Assembly: GCF_011927635.1 (NCBI RefSeq)
Contig: NZ_JAATJB010000005.1
Span: forward strand, 186,001-250,000
Origin: Sphingomonas trueperi
GTDB lineage: Bacteria > Pseudomonadota > Alphaproteobacteria > Sphingomonadales > Sphingomonadaceae
Direction of reading: 5' to 3'
DNA length: 64,000 nucleotides
In this document: one piece after another, positions 8,138 to 19,188 of the stretch
How the letters are laid out: every line of letters begins with the position of its first letter
How positions within the stretch are numbered: the first letter of the stretch is position 1
Notes under the pieces: generated by a model
Database searches by the model: none
Seen by the model: the letters and a program-made list of their open reading frames with translations, nothing else
What the model was told of the DNA's origin: nothing
Made by a program: the position numbers and the translations under genes

Positions 8138-9549
8138 AACTGGGACCCCTGATCGGCACCGCGGACGACGCGGTCGTCACCGGATTCGCGATCGATCACC
8201 GCAAGGTGGCGCCGGGCACGATCTTCGGCGCGTTCGAAGGCGCGCGGGTGAACGGCGAGGACTATATCGAGGCCGCCGTTCAGGCGGGCGCGATCGCCGT
8301 GGTGGCGCGGCCCGAGGCGAAGGTGGCAGGCGCGATGCACATCGCCGACGCCAATCCGCGCGCGCGCTTCGCGAACCTCGCCGCGCAGTTCTTTGCGCCG
8401 TTCCCGGCGGTCACCGCGGCGGTGACCGGCACCAACGGCAAGACCTCCACCGTCGAGATGACCCGCCAGCTGTGGCGGATGGCCGGCTTTCACGCCGCCT
8501 CGATCGGCACGCTGGGCGTGACCACGGCGGACGAGCGCGTCTCGACCGGGCTGACCACGCCGGACATCGTCACCTTCCTGTCCAACGTCGCCGGGCTCGC
8601 GCGCGAAGGGGTGACCCATGTCGCGTTCGAGGCCTCGTCGCACGGGCTGTCGCAATACCGTACCGAGGGGCTGCCGGTGCGCGCGGCGGCGTTCACCAAT
8701 CTCAGCCGCGACCATCTCGACTATCACGGCGACATGGCGACCTATTTCACCGCCAAGCTGCGCCTCTTCGCCGAGGTGCTGGCCGAGGACGGCACGGCGG
8801 TGGTGTGGGCCGACGATCCGCATGCGCCGCAGGTCGAGGATCTCGCCCGGATGCGCGGCAACCGGCTGATCACGGTGGGCGAGCATGGCAAGACGCTGCG
8901 GCTGGTGTCGCGCACGCCCTCGCTACTCGGCCAGACGCTGGAGATCGAGGCGGGGGACAAGCTCCACACCGTGCGGCTGCCGCTGATCGGCGCCTATCAG
9001 GCGGCGAACGCGCTGACCGCGGCGGGGCTGGTGATCGCGACCGGCGGCGACGTGGGCGAAACGCTCGCCAATTGCGCGCGGCTGCAGCCGGTGCGCGGGC
9101 GGCTCGAGCGGGCGGTGATCGCCGCCAATGGCGCGCCGGTCTATGTCGATTATGCCCATACCCCCGATGCGCTGGAGGCGGCGATCGCGGCGCTGAAGCC
9201 GCATACCGACGGCCGGCTGATCCTGGTGTTCGGCGCCGGCGGCGATCGCGATCCCGGCAAGCGCGAACTGATGGGGCAGGTGGCGGCGTCGGGCGCCGAC
9301 GTGGCGATCGTCACCGACGACAATCCGCGCACCGAGGATCCGGCCGAGATCCGCCGCGCGATCCTCAAGGGCGCACCGGAGGCGACCGAGATCGGCGACC
9401 GCCGCGCGGCGATAGCGGCGGCGATCGCGATGGCCGAGCCGCACGACATCGTGCTGGTCGCCGGCAAGGGACATGAGCAGGGCCAGATCGTCGGCGAGAT
9501 GGTGCTGCCGTTCGACGATGTCGCGGTGGCGCGGGAGTGCGCGGCGTGA
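8134..9549 (+). CDS. murE: UDP-MurNAc-L-Ala-D-Glu:meso-diaminopimelate ligase MurE
   Basis: MurE adds the third residue of the stem peptide in the cytosol using ATP. The 471-residue protein has the N-terminal UDP-binding domain, the P-loop TGTNGKTS (about 98-105), the central ligase domain with NLSRDHLDYHG, and a C-terminal domain. The DNPR motif at 396-399 is the signature of meso-diaminopimelate-specific MurE, so the cell wall is of the usual Gram-negative type. It overlaps both ftsI and murF by four bases. Confidence 0.96.
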   Translation: MKLGPLIGTADDAVVTGFAIDHRKVAPGTIFGAFEGARVNGEDYIEAAVQAGAIAVVARPEAKVAGAMHIADANPRARFANLAAQFFAPFPAVTAAVTGTNGKTSTVEMTRQLWRMAGFHAASIGTLGVTTADERVSTGLTTPDIVTFLSNVAGLAREGVTHVAFEASSHGLSQYRTEGLPVRAAAFTNLSRDHLDYHGDMATYFTAKLRLFAEVLAEDGTAVVWADDPHAPQVEDLARMRGNRLITVGEHGKTLRLVSRTPSLLGQTLEIEAGDKLHTVRLPLIGAYQAANALTAAGLVIATGGDVGETLANCARLQPVRGRLERAVIAANGAPVYVDYAHTPDALEAAIAALKPHTDGRLILVFGAGGDRDPGKRELMGQVAASGADVAIVTDDNPRTEDPAEIRRAILKGAPEATEIGDRRAAIAAAIAMAEPHDIVLVAGKGHEQGQIVGEMVLPFDDVAVARECAA

Positions 9550-10931
9550 CCTCGACGCTCTGGACCTCCGCGGAGATCGCCGCTGCCACGCACGGCACCG
9601 CCTCCGCCGACTTCACCGTTTCCGGCGTCGCCTTCGACTCCCGCGAAGTCGGCCCTGGCGACCTGTTTCTCGCGCTGAAGGGCGAGAGCACCGACGGGCA
9701 TCGCTTCCTCGACCAGGCCTTCGCGCAGGGGGCGGCCGGTGCGGTGGTGTCCGACCCCACCGATCATCCCAGCATCCGCGTCGCCGATACCACCGGCGCG
9801 CTGAACGTGCTCGGTGCGGCTTCGCGCAAGCGGTCCTCGGCCAAGATCATCGGCGTCACCGGCTCGGTCGGCAAGACCGGCACCAAGGAGGCGCTGTTCG
9901 CCGCACTCGACCGGATCGATCCCGGCTGCGCGCACCGCTCGGTGAAGAGCTACAACAACCATACCGGCGTGCCGCTGAGCCTCGCCCGCATGCCGCGCGA
10001 AAGCCGCTACGGCGTGTTCGAGATGGGCATGAACCATGCCGGCGAACTCGCCCGGCTGACCCGGCTGGTGCGGCCGCATGTCGCCATCGTCACCGCCATC
10101 GCGCCGGCGCATCTCGGCTTCTTCGACAGCGTCGAGAAGATCGCCGACGCCAAGGGCGAGATCTTCCAGGGGCTCGGCGCGGGCGGCACTGCGATCGTGC
10201 CGTTCGACAGCCCCTATCGCGACCGGCTGCTCGACGCCGCGCGGCCCTATGCCAGCCGGATAGTCACCTTCGGGTTGGGCGAGGGCGCCGACTATCGCGC
10301 CGTCGAGACGATGCGCGCGCGGAGCGGCGGCACCTTCGTGATGGCCCGTTACGGCAATCGCGAGCTGAGCTTCACCATTTCCCAGCCGGGCGAGCATTGG
10401 GTGTCCAACGCGATGGCGATTCTCGCCGCAGTCGATGCGGTGGGCGGCGACCTCGAAGTCGCGGGGCTCGCGCTCGCCGAGATGGGCGGGCTTGCCGGTC
10501 GCGGCGCGCGGATGACCGTGTCCGTCGGCGACGGCACCGCGCTCGTCATCGACGAAAGCTACAACGCCAATCCCAGCTCGATGTGCGCGACGCTCAAGGT
10601 GCTGGCCGCCGAACCGGGGCGCAGGGTCGCGGTGCTCGGCGAGATGCGCGAGCTGGGCACCCACGCCGATGCCCTCCACGCCGAACTCGCCGATCCGATC
10701 ACGCAAGCCGGGGTGAGTCGTGCCATTTTGGTGGGCGAAGCGATGGCGCCGCTGGCCGCCGCGCTTGAGGGACGGCTGGATTTCGTCCATGTGGCCGATG
10801 CTGCGGCCGCGAAGGCTGCGCTTGAATCGACGCTCGCGCCGGGCGACGCGGTTCTCATCAAAGGGTCGAACGGCGTGCGGCTGGCGACGATCGTCGCGGC
10901 GCTGGCGGAAAGGCAATCATGCTCTATCTGA
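9546..10931 (+). CDS. murF: UDP-MurNAc-tripeptide:D-Ala-D-Ala ligase MurF
   Basis: MurF attaches D-Ala-D-Ala to UDP-MurNAc-tripeptide. The protein of 461 residues has the [15 protein letters not shown]-terminal motif, the P-loop [22 protein letters not shown], and [11 protein letters not shown] in the C-terminal part. The GTG at 9546 is chosen because it overlaps the murE stop in the GTGA pattern seen along this operon; a GTG nine bases upstream is possible. Its end overlaps mraY by 13 bases, the largest overlap in the cluster. It receives its dipeptide from Ddl, encoded downstream. Confidence 0.95.
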   Translation: MTSTLWTSAEIAAATHGTASADFTVSGVAFDSREVGPGDLFLALKGESTDGHRFLDQAFAQGAAGAVVSDPTDHPSIRVADTTGALNVLGAASRKRSSAKIIGVTGSVGKTGTKEALFAALDRIDPGCAHRSVKSYNNHTGVPLSLARMPRESRYGVFEMGMNHAGELARLTRLVRPHVAIVTAIAPAHLGFFDSVEKIADAKGEIFQGLGAGGTAIVPFDSPYRDRLLDAARPYASRIVTFGLGEGADYRAVETMRARSGGTFVMARYGNRELSFTISQPGEHWVSNAMAILAAVDAVGGDLEVAGLALAEMGGLAGRGARMTVSVGDGTALVIDESYNANPSSMCATLKVLAAEPGRRVAVLGEMRELGTHADALHAELADPITQAGVSRAILVGEAMAPLAAALEGRLDFVHVADAAAAKAALESTLAPGDAVLIKGSNGVRLATIVAALAERQSCSI

Positions 10932-11992
10932 TCGCGGAGCAGCTGGGTTTTCCCGGCGTCCTCAATCTCTTCCGGTATTTGTCGTTCCGCACCGGCGGGG
11001 CGGTGGCGACCGCGCTGCTGCTGGGGCTGCTGATCGGGCCGAAGTTCATCGGCTGGCTGCGGCTGCGCCAGGGCAAGGGCCAGCCGATCCGCACCGACGG
11101 ACCGCAGAGCCACCTCGCCAAGCGCGGCACGCCGACGATGGGCGGGCTGATGATCCTGACCAGCCTGACGCTGGCGCTGCTGATCTGGATGGACCTGCGC
11201 AACGCCTATGTGTGGGCGTGCATGTTCGTGACTCTCGGCTTCGGCATGATCGGCTTCCTCGACGATTACGACAAGGTGCGGAAGCAGAAGACCGCGGGCG
11301 TCTCCGGCAAGGTGCGGCTGCTCGGCGAGTTCCTGATCGCCGGCATCGCCAGCGCGATCATCCTCTTTGCCGAGGGCAATACCCAGCTCTACGTGCCGTT
11401 CCTCAGCTGGGTGCACCCGGATCTCGGCTATTTCTACATCGCCTTTGCGGCGTTCACGATCGTGGCGTTCGGCAATGCGGTGAACCTCACCGATGGGCTC
11501 GACGGCTTGGCGACGATGCCGGTGGTGATCGCGGGCATGGCGTTCATGCTGATCGCGTACCTGGCCGGCAACAAGATCTACGCGACGTACCTCGGCATCC
11601 CCCACGTGCCGGGCGCGGGCGACCTCGCCATCTTCTGCGGCGCGATGATCGGGGCGGGGCTCGCCTTCCTGTGGTTCAACGCGCCGCCGGCCGCGGTGTT
11701 CATGGGCGATACCGGCAGCCTGGCGCTGGGCGGGGCGATCGGCACGATTGCCGTCACCACCCATCACGAGCTGGTCCTAGGCATCATCGGCGGTCTGTTC
11801 GTGATGGAGGCGCTGAGCGTCATCATCCAGGTGTTCTTCTTCAAGCGCACCGGCAAGCGCGTGTTCCGCATGGCGCCGATCCACCACCATTTCGAACAGC
11901 TCGGCTGGTCGGAGCCGACCGTGGTGATCCGCTTCTGGATCATCGCCTTCGTACTGGCGCTGGCCGGTCTCGCGACGCTCAAGCTGCGGTGA
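10919..11992 (+). CDS. mraY: Phospho-MurNAc-pentapeptide translocase MraY
   Basis: MraY transfers phospho-MurNAc-pentapeptide to undecaprenyl phosphate, forming lipid I at the inner membrane. The 357-residue protein has about ten hydrophobic helices. The family motifs are present: FLDDYDKV (catalytic Asp pair), [13 protein letters not shown], and the His-rich loop [15 protein letters not shown] near the C-terminus. The TPTMGG loop near residue 75 is also typical. It overlaps murF by 13 bases and murD by four. Its product is the substrate of MurG. Confidence 0.96.
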   Translation: MLYLIAEQLGFPGVLNLFRYLSFRTGGAVATALLLGLLIGPKFIGWLRLRQGKGQPIRTDGPQSHLAKRGTPTMGGLMILTSLTLALLIWMDLRNAYVWACMFVTLGFGMIGFLDDYDKVRKQKTAGVSGKVRLLGEFLIAGIASAIILFAEGNTQLYVPFLSWVHPDLGYFYIAFAAFTIVAFGNAVNLTDGLDGLATMPVVIAGMAFMLIAYLAGNKIYATYLGIPHVPGAGDLAIFCGAMIGAGLAFLWFNAPPAAVFMGDTGSLALGGAIGTIAVTTHHELVLGIIGGLFVMEALSVIIQVFFFKRTGKRVFRMAPIHHHFEQLGWSEPTVVIRFWIIAFVLALAGLATLKLR

Positions 11993-13377
11993 TCACCAGC
12001 CCCGCCTGGCGCGGCAAACGCTTCGCGGTGCTCGGGCTCGCACGCTCGGGCGCGGCGACCGTGCGCGCGCTGCTGGCCAGCGGGGCAGGGGTGCTGGCGT
12101 GGGATGCGAACGAGGCGGCGCGGGAGTCTTTGTCTCCCTCTCCCCGCTTGCGGGGAGAGGGTCGGGGAGAGGGGCCTGTCGATGGCGCGTCGCACTTGCC
12201 CCTCTCCCCAACCCTCTCCCCGGAAGGGGAGAGGGAGCTTTTGCTCGCCGATCCGCTGACTACCGATCTCACCGACTGTGCCGGCATGGTCGTCTCCCCC
12301 GGCGTGCCGCTCAACCGGCACCCGATCGCGGCGCACGCCCGCGCGGCCGGCGTGCCGCTGATCGGAGACATCGAGCTTTTCGCGCAAGCGCGCGCCGATC
12401 TGCCCGCGCACCGCGTGGTCGGCATCACCGGCACCAACGGCAAGTCGACCACCACCGCGCTGATCCACCACATTATCGAGACCGCGGGCACCCCCACGCG
12501 GCTGGGCGGCAATATCGGCCTGCCGATCCTCGGCCAGGATCCGCTTCCCGCAGGCGGCGTCTATGTGCTGGAGCTGTCGAGCTACCAGATCGACCTGACC
12601 CACAGCCTCGACTGCGACGTCGCGGTGCTGCTCAACATCACGCCGGACCATCTCGATCGCTATGACGGCTTCGAGGGCTATGCCGCGTCCAAGGCGCGGC
12701 TGTTCGCGATGCAGTCCAAGGGGCATGCGGCGATCATCGGCCTCGGCGATGCGGCCTCGGCGAACATCGCCCGGCAGGTGGCGCTGTCCGGCCGCAGCGA
12801 GGACGTGACCAGGATCGCGCCCGGCGTGTGCATGGACCAGTCACGCTGGCCGGCGCTGCAGGGGCCGCACAATGCGCAGAACGCGCTCGCCGCGATCGCC
12901 GCCTGCGAGGCGCTGGGCATCGACCGCGCCGCGATCGACAAGGGGCTGGAGAGCTTCCCCGGCCTGCCGCACCGCATGGAGCGGATCGCGACGCGGAACG
13001 GCGTGGTCTTCGTCAACGACAGCAAGGCGACCAACCCGGAATCGACCGCCCCCGCGCTCGCGGCGTTCCCGCGCATCCACTGGATTCTCGGCGGCGTCGC
13101 CAAGACCGACAGCCTGGAGGCCTGCCGCCCCGGCTTCGGCCATGTCGTGCGTGCCTATACGATCGGCGAGGCGGGGCCGCTGTTCGCCCGGCTGCTGGAG
13201 GGCGAGATGCCCGTCGAGCAATCCGGCACGCTGGAGGCCGCCGTCCACGCCGCCGCCGCCCAGGCCCGGCCGGGCGAGGCGGTGCTGCTGTCGCCGGCCT
13301 GCGCCTCGTTCGACCAGTTTCGCGACTTCGAGCATCGCGGCGATGCCTTCCGTGCCGCCGTGGAGGCGCTCGGGTGA
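11989..13377 (+). CDS. murD: UDP-MurNAc-L-Ala:D-Glu ligase MurD, with an in-frame repeat insertion
   Basis: MurD adds D-glutamate to UDP-MurNAc-L-Ala. The 462-residue frame is intact: N-terminal Rossmann motif [13 protein letters not shown]-loop [10 protein letters not shown] (about 145-154), [19 protein letters not shown], and [11 protein letters not shown]. Residues about 48-83 ([16 protein letters not shown] and [13 protein letters not shown]) have no place in MurD. They are the translation of a palindromic repeat at 12134-12237 that is nearly a whole number of codons (about 35). It falls in the N-terminal domain just after the strand [10 protein letters not shown], where a surface loop is expected. 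As the gene is in an essential operon, the enzyme presumably tolerates the insert. Overlaps mraY and ftsW by four bases. Confidence 0.93.
   Translation: MITSPAWRGKRFAVLGLARSGAATVRALLASGAGVLAWDANEAARESLSPSPRLRGEGRGEGPVDGASHLPLSPTLSPEGERELLLADPLTTDLTDCAGMVVSPGVPLNRHPIAAHARAAGVPLIGDIELFAQARADLPAHRVVGITGTNGKSTTTALIHHIIETAGTPTRLGGNIGLPILGQDPLPAGGVYVLELSSYQIDLTHSLDCDVAVLLNITPDHLDRYDGFEGYAASKARLFAMQSKGHAAIIGLGDAASANIARQVALSGRSEDVTRIAPGVCMDQSRWPALQGPHNAQNALAAIAACEALGIDRAAIDKGLESFPGLPHRMERIATRNGVVFVNDSKATNPESTAPALAAFPRIHWILGGVAKTDSLEACRPGFGHVVRAYTIGEAGPLFARLLEGEMPVEQSGTLEAAVHAAAAQARPGEAVLLSPACASFDQFRDFEHRGDAFRAAVEALG
12134..12237 (+). repeat. Palindromic repeat translated within murD
   Basis: The ends ctccctctcccc (12134-12145) and ggggagagggag (12226-12237) are exact inverted repeats. 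Two inner hairpins are present, including CCCCGCTTGCGGGG at 12142-12155. The core between them is unrelated to MurD. The element has the same build (CCCC/GGGG arms with a CTTGC-like tip) as the repeats at 17186, 26014 and 36092, so it is likely one of a genome-wide family. It keeps the murD frame open. Confidence 0.85.
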
Positions 13378-14606
13378 GCCGCCAGCCGGGAGACGCGGAC
13401 GAGAACAAGGGCGGCCTACCGCGTATCTCCAACCAGCTCAGCCGCGCCAGCAAGTCCCGCGCGGGCATGTGGTTCTGGGAAGTGGACCGCGTGCTGCTGT
13501 TCCTGCCGCTGCTGCTCATCGCGATCGGGCTGGTGGCGGTCGCCGCCGCCTCGCCCGCGACCGCGCGGCGCTATTCGGATGCGACGCATATCGTCCAGCC
13601 GATGTATTATTTCTGGCGGCAGCTGATGTGGGTGTGCATCTGCGTGCCGGTGCTGATCCTCGTCTCGATGCTGCCGACCTCGCTGGCGCGGCGGCTGTCG
13701 CTGGCGGGCGCGCTGGTCTTTCTCGGCCTGATGATGCTGCTGCCGATCATCGGGCACGAGGTGAACGGCGCCAAGCGCTGGATCAGCCTGGGCATTTCGG
13801 ACCTGCAGCCGTCCGAGTTCCTGAAACCGATGTTCATCGTCTCGACCGCCTGGATCCTCTCGTTCCGCGCCAAGGATCCCGAGCTGCCGGTGATGATCGT
13901 CACCGGCGCGATCACCGCGCTGATCGCGGTGCTGCTGATGCTCCAGCCGGACTTCGGCCAGACCATATTGTTCGGCACGGTGTGGGTGATCCTGCTGATG
14001 CTCTCCGGCATCTCGCCCGCTGCGATCGCGAGCCTGGGCGGCATGGCAGTGGCGGGGGTGGTCGCGGCCTATCTGTTCTATGGCACCGCGCGCACCCGCA
14101 TCGACAATTTCCTGTTCCCCACCAAGGAAGCCGCGCTCGCCGATCGCTATCAGGTGGAGATGGCGCACGACACGCTGACCGCCGGCGGGCTGTTCGGCGC
14201 GGGGCCGGGCAGCGGCCAGATCAAGTTCCGCCTGCCCGAGGCGCATACCGACTATATCTTCTCGGTGATCGGCGAGGAGTTCGGGCTGATCGCCTGCGGC
14301 ATCATCGTGCTGCTGTACCTCGCCATCGTCGTCCGCGTGCTGATGAAGCTGCTCGACGAGGAGGATCCGTTCCGGCTGCTCGCCGCCGCCGGCCTCGCCT
14401 CGCAGTTCGGCGTGCAGGCGCTGATCAACATGGCGGTGAACACCGGCATCGCGCCGTCCAAGGGCATGACGCTGCCGTTCATCAGCTATGGCGGCTCGTC
14501 GATGATCGCGCTGTCGATCGGCTATGGCCTGCTGCTCGCTTTCACGCGACGAAACCCGTATCTGAAGCGGTCTCCCTATACCGGCCGCTGGAGCAAAGCC
14601 GCATGA
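13374..14606 (+). CDS. ftsW: Septal peptidoglycan glycosyltransferase FtsW
   Basis: FtsW is the SEDS-family polymerase that works with FtsI at the septum. The 410-residue protein begins with about 40 polar cytoplasmic residues, then about ten membrane helices. Typical motifs are seen: [11 protein letters not shown] (SEDS signature), [37 protein letters not shown] and [10 protein letters not shown]. The GTG overlaps the murD stop (GTGA), and the end overlaps murG (ATGA). No oddities. Confidence 0.96.
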   Translation: MSRQPGDADENKGGLPRISNQLSRASKSRAGMWFWEVDRVLLFLPLLLIAIGLVAVAAASPATARRYSDATHIVQPMYYFWRQLMWVCICVPVLILVSMLPTSLARRLSLAGALVFLGLMMLLPIIGHEVNGAKRWISLGISDLQPSEFLKPMFIVSTAWILSFRAKDPELPVMIVTGAITALIAVLLMLQPDFGQTILFGTVWVILLMLSGISPAAIASLGGMAVAGVVAAYLFYGTARTRIDNFLFPTKEAALADRYQVEMAHDTLTAGGLFGAGPGSGQIKFRLPEAHTDYIFSVIGEEFGLIACGIIVLLYLAIVVRVLMKLLDEEDPFRLLAAAGLASQFGVQALINMAVNTGIAPSKGMTLPFISYGGSSMIALSIGYGLLLAFTRRNPYLKRSPYTGRWSKAA

Positions 14607-15757
14607 CCGAACGCCGCAGTTACGTCCTCGCCGCCGGTGGCACCGGCGGGCACATGGTGCCCGCAGCGGCCCTCGCGGTGGAGCTCGCACGGCGCGGGCA
14701 TCAGGTGGCGCTGGTCAGCGACGAACGCGGCGTGCGCTTTCCCGGCCTGTTCGAGGGCGTCGAGACGCATGTGCTGCCCGCCGGGCGGCTGGGCGGCGGG
14801 CCGATCGGCTATCTCAAGGCAGCGCGGCAGATGCTGGCGGGCCGGGCGATGGCGCGCAAGCTCTACAAGCAGCTGCGTCCCGCCGCGGTGATCGGCTTCG
14901 GCGGCTATCCGGCCTTTCCGGCGCTCTCGGCGGCGTCCAGCGCCCGCATCCCCACCGTGATCCACGAGCAGAACGCGGTGCTGGGCCGGGTCAACCGGCT
15001 GGTCGCGGGCCGTGTGGCGGCGATCGCCACCTCCTACGACAAGGTCGAGCGGATGAAGCCCGGCTGGGACGTGAAGACCCACCTCACCGGCAATCCGGTG
15101 CGCGAGGCGGTGCTGGCGCTGCGGGCCAAGCCCTATCCGATGCTCGAGGAAGACGGGCTGTTCCGCGTGCTGGTGACCGGCGGCAGCCAGGGCGCCTCGA
15201 TCCTCAGCCAGGTGGTGCCCGACGGGCTCGCGCTGCTGCCGGTGCATTTCCGCCGCCGGCTCCAGGTGACGCACCAGGCGCGCATCGAGGACATCGAGAT
15301 GGTCCGCGCCAAATATCAGGAACACGAGATCCCGGCCGAGGTCGCCACCTATCTGCCCGACATGCCCGAGCGGCTCGCCTGGGCGCATCTGGTGATCGCG
15401 CGGGCAGGGGCGTCGACCATCGCCGAGCTGACCGCCGCCGGGCGTCCCGCGATCCTGGTGCCGCTGCCCAGCGCCACCGACGACCACCAGACCGCCAATG
15501 CGCGCGAGATCACCGAGGCCGGCGGCGCGCGGACCATCCCGCAGCGCGCCTTCACCGCGCAGGAACTGGCCAAGCAGATGCAGAAGCTGGGGCTCGACAC
15601 CAAGGCGCTGGAGAATGCGGCGGCGCGCGCCCGCGGCGTCGGCCGGCCCGATGCGGTGCGCGACCTCGCCGATCTCGTCGAATCGATCCACGCACCCCGC
15701 GCCCCGGTGGGGAAGGTGCAGAAAGCAAACAAGAACGGAAGGCCAGCTTACGCATGA
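14603..15757 (+). CDS. murG: UDP-GlcNAc:lipid I N-acetylglucosaminyltransferase MurG
   Basis: MurG adds GlcNAc to lipid I to give lipid II on the inner face of the membrane. The 384-residue protein has the N-terminal GTGGHMVPA loop, [21 protein letters not shown], the C-terminal GGSQGA loop and [15 protein letters not shown], all hallmark MurG (GT28) motifs. The ATG overlaps the ftsW stop by four bases. The last 20 residues (from about HAPRAPVGK) are a basic, variable tail. Confidence 0.96.
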   Translation: MTERRSYVLAAGGTGGHMVPAAALAVELARRGHQVALVSDERGVRFPGLFEGVETHVLPAGRLGGGPIGYLKAARQMLAGRAMARKLYKQLRPAAVIGFGGYPAFPALSAASSARIPTVIHEQNAVLGRVNRLVAGRVAAIATSYDKVERMKPGWDVKTHLTGNPVREAVLALRAKPYPMLEEDGLFRVLVTGGSQGASILSQVVPDGLALLPVHFRRRLQVTHQARIEDIEMVRAKYQEHEIPAEVATYLPDMPERLAWAHLVIARAGASTIAELTAAGRPAILVPLPSATDDHQTANAREITEAGGARTIPQRAFTAQELAKQMQKLGLDTKALENAAARARGVGRPDAVRDLADLVESIHAPRAPVGKVQKANKNGRPAYA

Positions 15758-17166
15758 AGGGCGTCGCCACCGACATCGGTACCATTCACTTCGTCGGCAT
15801 CGGCGGCATCGGCATGTCGGGCATCGCCGAGGTGATGCATAACCTCGGCTACAAGGTGCAGGGCTCGGACGTCGCCGATAGCTACGTCGTCCAGGGCCTG
15901 CGCGATCGCGGCATTCCGGTGACGATCGGCCATGCCGCCGAGAATCTGGGCGAGGCGGCGGTGGTGGTGGTCTCCACCGCGATCGTCCGCACCAACCCCG
16001 AGGTGGAAGCGGCCTATCAGAACCGCATCCCCGTGGTGCGCCGCGCCGAGATGCTCGCCGAGCTGATGCGGCTCAAGTCCACCATCGCGGTGGCGGGCAC
16101 CCACGGCAAGACGACGACGACCTCGATGGTCGCGGCGCTGCTCGACGCGGGCGGGGTGGACCCGACCGTGATCAACGGCGGGATCATCAACCAGTACGGC
16201 TCCAACGCCCGGCTGGGCGACAGCGATTGGATGGTCGTGGAGGCCGATGAGAGCGACGGCAGCTTCCTGCGGCTCGACGGCACCTATGCGATCGTCACCA
16301 ATATCGATCCCGAGCATCTCGACCATTATGGCTCGTTCGAGAAGGTCAAGGCGGCGTTCGTCGAGTTCGTCGAGAATGTGCCCTTCTACGGCGCGGCGCT
16401 GCTCTGCCTCGATCACCCGGAAGTGCAGGCGATCATCCCGCGCGTTCGCGACCGGCGGATCGTCACCTATGGCTTCGCTGCCAGCGCCGATGTGCGCGGC
16501 GTGAACGTGACGCCGCATGCCGGGGGCAACCGGTTCGAGGCGATCATCCGCAACCGCGACGGCACCACCCGCTCGATCGAGAATATCGAGCTGCCGATGC
16601 CGGGCCGCCACAATGTCCAGAACGCGCTGGCCGCGATCGGCGTGGCGCTGGAGCTCGGCATTCCGGATGCGACGATCCAGCAGGGTTTCGCCAAGTTCGG
16701 CGGGGTCAAGCGGCGCTTCACCAAGGTCGGCGAAGTCGCGGGCGCGGCGATCATCGACGATTATGGGCACCACCCGGTGGAGATCCGCGCGGTACTGGCG
16801 GCGGCGCGCGAGAGCACGCGCGGCCGGGTGATCGCGGTGGTGCAGCCGCACCGCTATTCGCGGCTGGGCAATCTGATGGACGAGTTCGCCCAGGCGTTCA
16901 ACGACGCCGACATGGTGTATGTGGCGCCGGTCTATCCGGCGGGCGAGGCGCCGATCGAGGGCGTTCATGCCGATGCGCTGGTCGAGCAGATCTCGCATCG
17001 CGGGCACCGCGCGGTAGCGGCGACCACCGACGCGACGGCGCTGGCGACTGCACTCGGCGGCGTGGTGCGCGAGGGCGACATGGTGGTGTGTCTCGGTGCG
17101 GGCGACATCACGAAATGGGCTGCGGGTCTCGCACCGGCGATCGCGGCTGCGCGGGGGGAAGCGTGA
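15754..17166 (+). CDS. murC: UDP-MurNAc:L-alanine ligase MurC
   Basis: MurC adds L-alanine to UDP-MurNAc, the first amino-acid step. The 470-residue protein has the Rossmann motif [15 protein letters not shown], the P-loop [11 protein letters not shown] near residue 115, [18 protein letters not shown], the C-terminal [10 protein letters not shown] and QPHRYSR. It overlaps murG by four bases. After its stop the tight overlaps of the operon are broken by a repeat element of about 170 bases before murB. Confidence 0.96.
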   Translation: MKGVATDIGTIHFVGIGGIGMSGIAEVMHNLGYKVQGSDVADSYVVQGLRDRGIPVTIGHAAENLGEAAVVVVSTAIVRTNPEVEAAYQNRIPVVRRAEMLAELMRLKSTIAVAGTHGKTTTTSMVAALLDAGGVDPTVINGGIINQYGSNARLGDSDWMVVEADESDGSFLRLDGTYAIVTNIDPEHLDHYGSFEKVKAAFVEFVENVPFYGAALLCLDHPEVQAIIPRVRDRRIVTYGFAASADVRGVNVTPHAGGNRFEAIIRNRDGTTRSIENIELPMPGRHNVQNALAAIGVALELGIPDATIQQGFAKFGGVKRRFTKVGEVAGAAIIDDYGHHPVEIRAVLAAARESTRGRVIAVVQPHRYSRLGNLMDEFAQAFNDADMVYVAPVYPAGEAPIEGVHADALVEQISHRGHRAVAATTDATALATALGGVVREGDMVVCLGAGDITKWAAGLAPAIAAARGEA

Positions 17167-17185
17167 GCCTGGCGATGACTTCATT

Positions 17186-17358
17186 CCTCCCCTGCGAACG
17201 CAGGGGAGGGGGACCGCGCTGCGCAGCAGCGTGGTGGAGGGGCCGCCGCGACAGCGGCGGTGGCCTTCCGTTGCAGCGTGCTCCGCGCCTGACGGCGCGG
17301 CCCCTCCACCACCGCCTGCGGCGGCGGTCCCCCTCCCCGAGCTTCGCCCGGGGAGGAA
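17186..17358 (+). repeat. Composite palindromic repeat between murC and murB
   Basis: Several nested inverted repeats fill the gap: CCTCCCCTGCGAACGCAGGGGAGG at the left end, a GTGGTGGAGGGGCC motif whose complement GGCCCCTCCACCAC appears further right, and CCGGGGAGG closing the end. The layout matches the element at 36092-36250 (both carry the GGTGGAGGGGCCGC core). It lies within the operon, and read-through must cross it to reach murB. Confidence 0.8.
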
Positions 17359-17380
17359 CTTGCGTGCTGGAGCGCGGTCT

Positions 17381-18271
17381 GTGAACATGCCCCCCGTTCG
17401 CGGCAAACTCACGCCCGACGCCCCGCTTGCGCCGCTGGTGTGGTTCAAGAGCGGCGGCGCGGCGGAGTGGCTGTTCGAGCCCGCCGATGCCGACGACCTC
17501 GCATCCTTCCTCGCCGCACTTGATCCGGCCGTCCCTGTAATGGGCTTGGGCCTAGGCTCGAACATGATCGTTCGTGACGGCGGCGTGCCCGGCGTGGTGA
17601 TCCGCCTCGGCAAGGCGTTCGCCGTGGTCGAACAGCTCGACGACGTCACCCTGCGATGCGGCGGCGGTGCTTCGGGCATCCTCGTTTCGTCCAGGGCGCG
17701 CGACTGGGGCATCGGCGGCGTCGAGTTCCTGCGCTCGATCCCCGGCACCGTCGGCGGCTTCGTGCGAATGAACGGCGGCGCCTATGGCCGCGAGACCTGC
17801 GACATCCTCGTCGAATGCGAAGTCGTCCTCCGCTCGGGCGAGCGGCGTACGCTAGGGAATGCCGATCTCGGCTACACCTATCGCCACAGCAGCCTGCCCG
17901 AGGGCGCGATCGTGGTCAGCGCCACCTTCCGCGGCTTCCCCAAGCCCTCGGACGCAATCCAGGCCGAGATGGACCGCATCGCCGCCGCGCGCGAGGAATC
18001 GCAGCCGCTGCGCTCGAAGACCGGCGGCTCGACCTTCAAGAACCCGGAGGGTCACAAGGCCTGGGCGCTGGTCGACGCGGCCGGCTGCCGGGGCCTGCGC
18101 CGCGGCGACGCGCAGGTCAGCGAGAAGCATTGCAACTTCCTCCTCAACCTGGGGGAAGCGACCAGCGCCGATATCGAAGCGCTGGGCGAGGACGTCCGCG
18201 CGCGGGTCAAGGCGCAGTCGGGCGTCGAACTGGAGTGGGAGATTCAGCGCGTGGGTGTTGCGGGTAAATGA
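17381..18271 (+). CDS. murB: UDP-N-acetylenolpyruvoylglucosamine reductase MurB
   Basis: MurB is the FAD enzyme that reduces UDP-GlcNAc-enolpyruvate to UDP-MurNAc. The 296-residue protein has GLGSNMIVRDGG for FAD binding, IPGTVGGFVRMNGGAYG, and the catalytic SKTGGSTFKNPEG containing the Ser proton donor. The GTG at 17381 is chosen for the GGAG nine bases upstream; the in-frame ATG at 17387 is close behind and cannot be ruled out. A repeat element separates it from murC, and it overlaps ddl by four bases. Confidence 0.94.
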   Translation: MNMPPVRGKLTPDAPLAPLVWFKSGGAAEWLFEPADADDLASFLAALDPAVPVMGLGLGSNMIVRDGGVPGVVIRLGKAFAVVEQLDDVTLRCGGGASGILVSSRARDWGIGGVEFLRSIPGTVGGFVRMNGGAYGRETCDILVECEVVLRSGERRTLGNADLGYTYRHSSLPEGAIVVSATFRGFPKPSDAIQAEMDRIAAAREESQPLRSKTGGSTFKNPEGHKAWALVDAAGCRGLRRGDAQVSEKHCNFLLNLGEATSADIEALGEDVRARVKAQSGVELEWEIQRVGVAGK

Positions 18272-19188
18272 CGAAGAATCTCCACATCGCCGTATTGATG
18301 GGCGGCTGGTCGGCCGAGCGCGAGGTATCGCTGATGTCGGGGGGCGGCGTCGCCGATGCGCTGGAGAGCCTCGGCCACCGCGTCACCCGGATCGACCTGG
18401 ACCGCGACGTCGCCGCCAAGCTCGCCGAGGCCAAGCCGGACGTGGTGTTCAACGCGCTCCACGGCACCCCGGGCGAGGATGGCAGCGTGCAGGGCATGCT
18501 CGACCTGATGGGCATCCGCTATACCCACTCCGGTATGGTGACCTCGGTGATCGCGATCGACAAGCAGCTGACCAAGCAGGCGCTGGTGCCGCACGGCATC
18601 CCGATGCCCGGCGGGCGGATGGTGTCGCGCGAGGAGCTGTATCGGCAGGATCCGCTGCCGCGCCCCTATGTGCTGAAGCCGGTCAACGAAGGCTCGTCGG
18701 TGGGCGTGGCGATCGTCACCGCCGAGAGCAATGTCGGGAACCCGATTCACCCGGATGCGCGCGGGCCCTGGCAGGAGTTCGAGGAGCTGCTGGCCGAGCC
18801 GTTCATCCGCGGGCGCGAGCTGACCACCGCGGTGCTGGGCGACCAGGCGCTGGGCGTCACCGAACTGAAGCCCAAGAGCGGCTTCTATGACTATGAATCC
18901 AAATACACCGACGGCCTCACCGAACACGTCTTCCCGGCGAAGATCCCGGACGATGTGGCGGAAGCGTGCAAGCGGATCGCGCTCGACGCGCACCGGCTGC
19001 TCGGCTGCAAGGGCGCCTCGCGCGCCGATTTCCGCTGGGACGATACGCAGGGCGTGGACGGGCTGTTCCTGCTTGAGGTCAACACCCAGCCGGGCATGAC
19101 CCCGCTCAGCCTGGTGCCCGAACAGGCGCGCCATCTCGGCATCGACTATGCTAGTCTCGTGCAACGGATCGTCGAGGAGGCATTGTGA
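18268..19188 (+). CDS. ddl: D-alanine-D-alanine ligase
   Basis: Ddl makes the D-Ala-D-Ala dipeptide used by MurF. This 306-residue ATP-grasp enzyme of the DdlB type has the N-terminal MGGWSAEREVSLMSG, HGTPGEDG, KPVNEGSSVGV and the Mg-binding LEVNTQPGMTPLS. The ATG overlaps the murB stop (ATGA) and its own stop overlaps ftsQ. Its place between murB and ftsQ is the standard one. Confidence 0.95.
   Translation: MTKNLHIAVLMGGWSAEREVSLMSGGGVADALESLGHRVTRIDLDRDVAAKLAEAKPDVVFNALHGTPGEDGSVQGMLDLMGIRYTHSGMVTSVIAIDKQLTKQALVPHGIPMPGGRMVSREELYRQDPLPRPYVLKPVNEGSSVGVAIVTAESNVGNPIHPDARGPWQEFEELLAEPFIRGRELTTAVLGDQALGVTELKPKSGFYDYESKYTDGLTEHVFPAKIPDDVAEACKRIALDAHRLLGCKGASRADFRWDDTQGVDGLFLLEVNTQPGMTPLSLVPEQARHLGIDYASLVQRIVEEAL

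Noticed and set aside
11989..13377. murD as a pseudogene because of the insertion
   Set aside because: The frame is open end to end, all catalytic motifs are present, and the operon overlaps on both sides are kept.
15748..17748. A 666-residue reverse frame across murC, the repeat and murB
   Set aside because: Shadow of murC and murB; low-complexity Arg/His/Ala sequence with no start signal.
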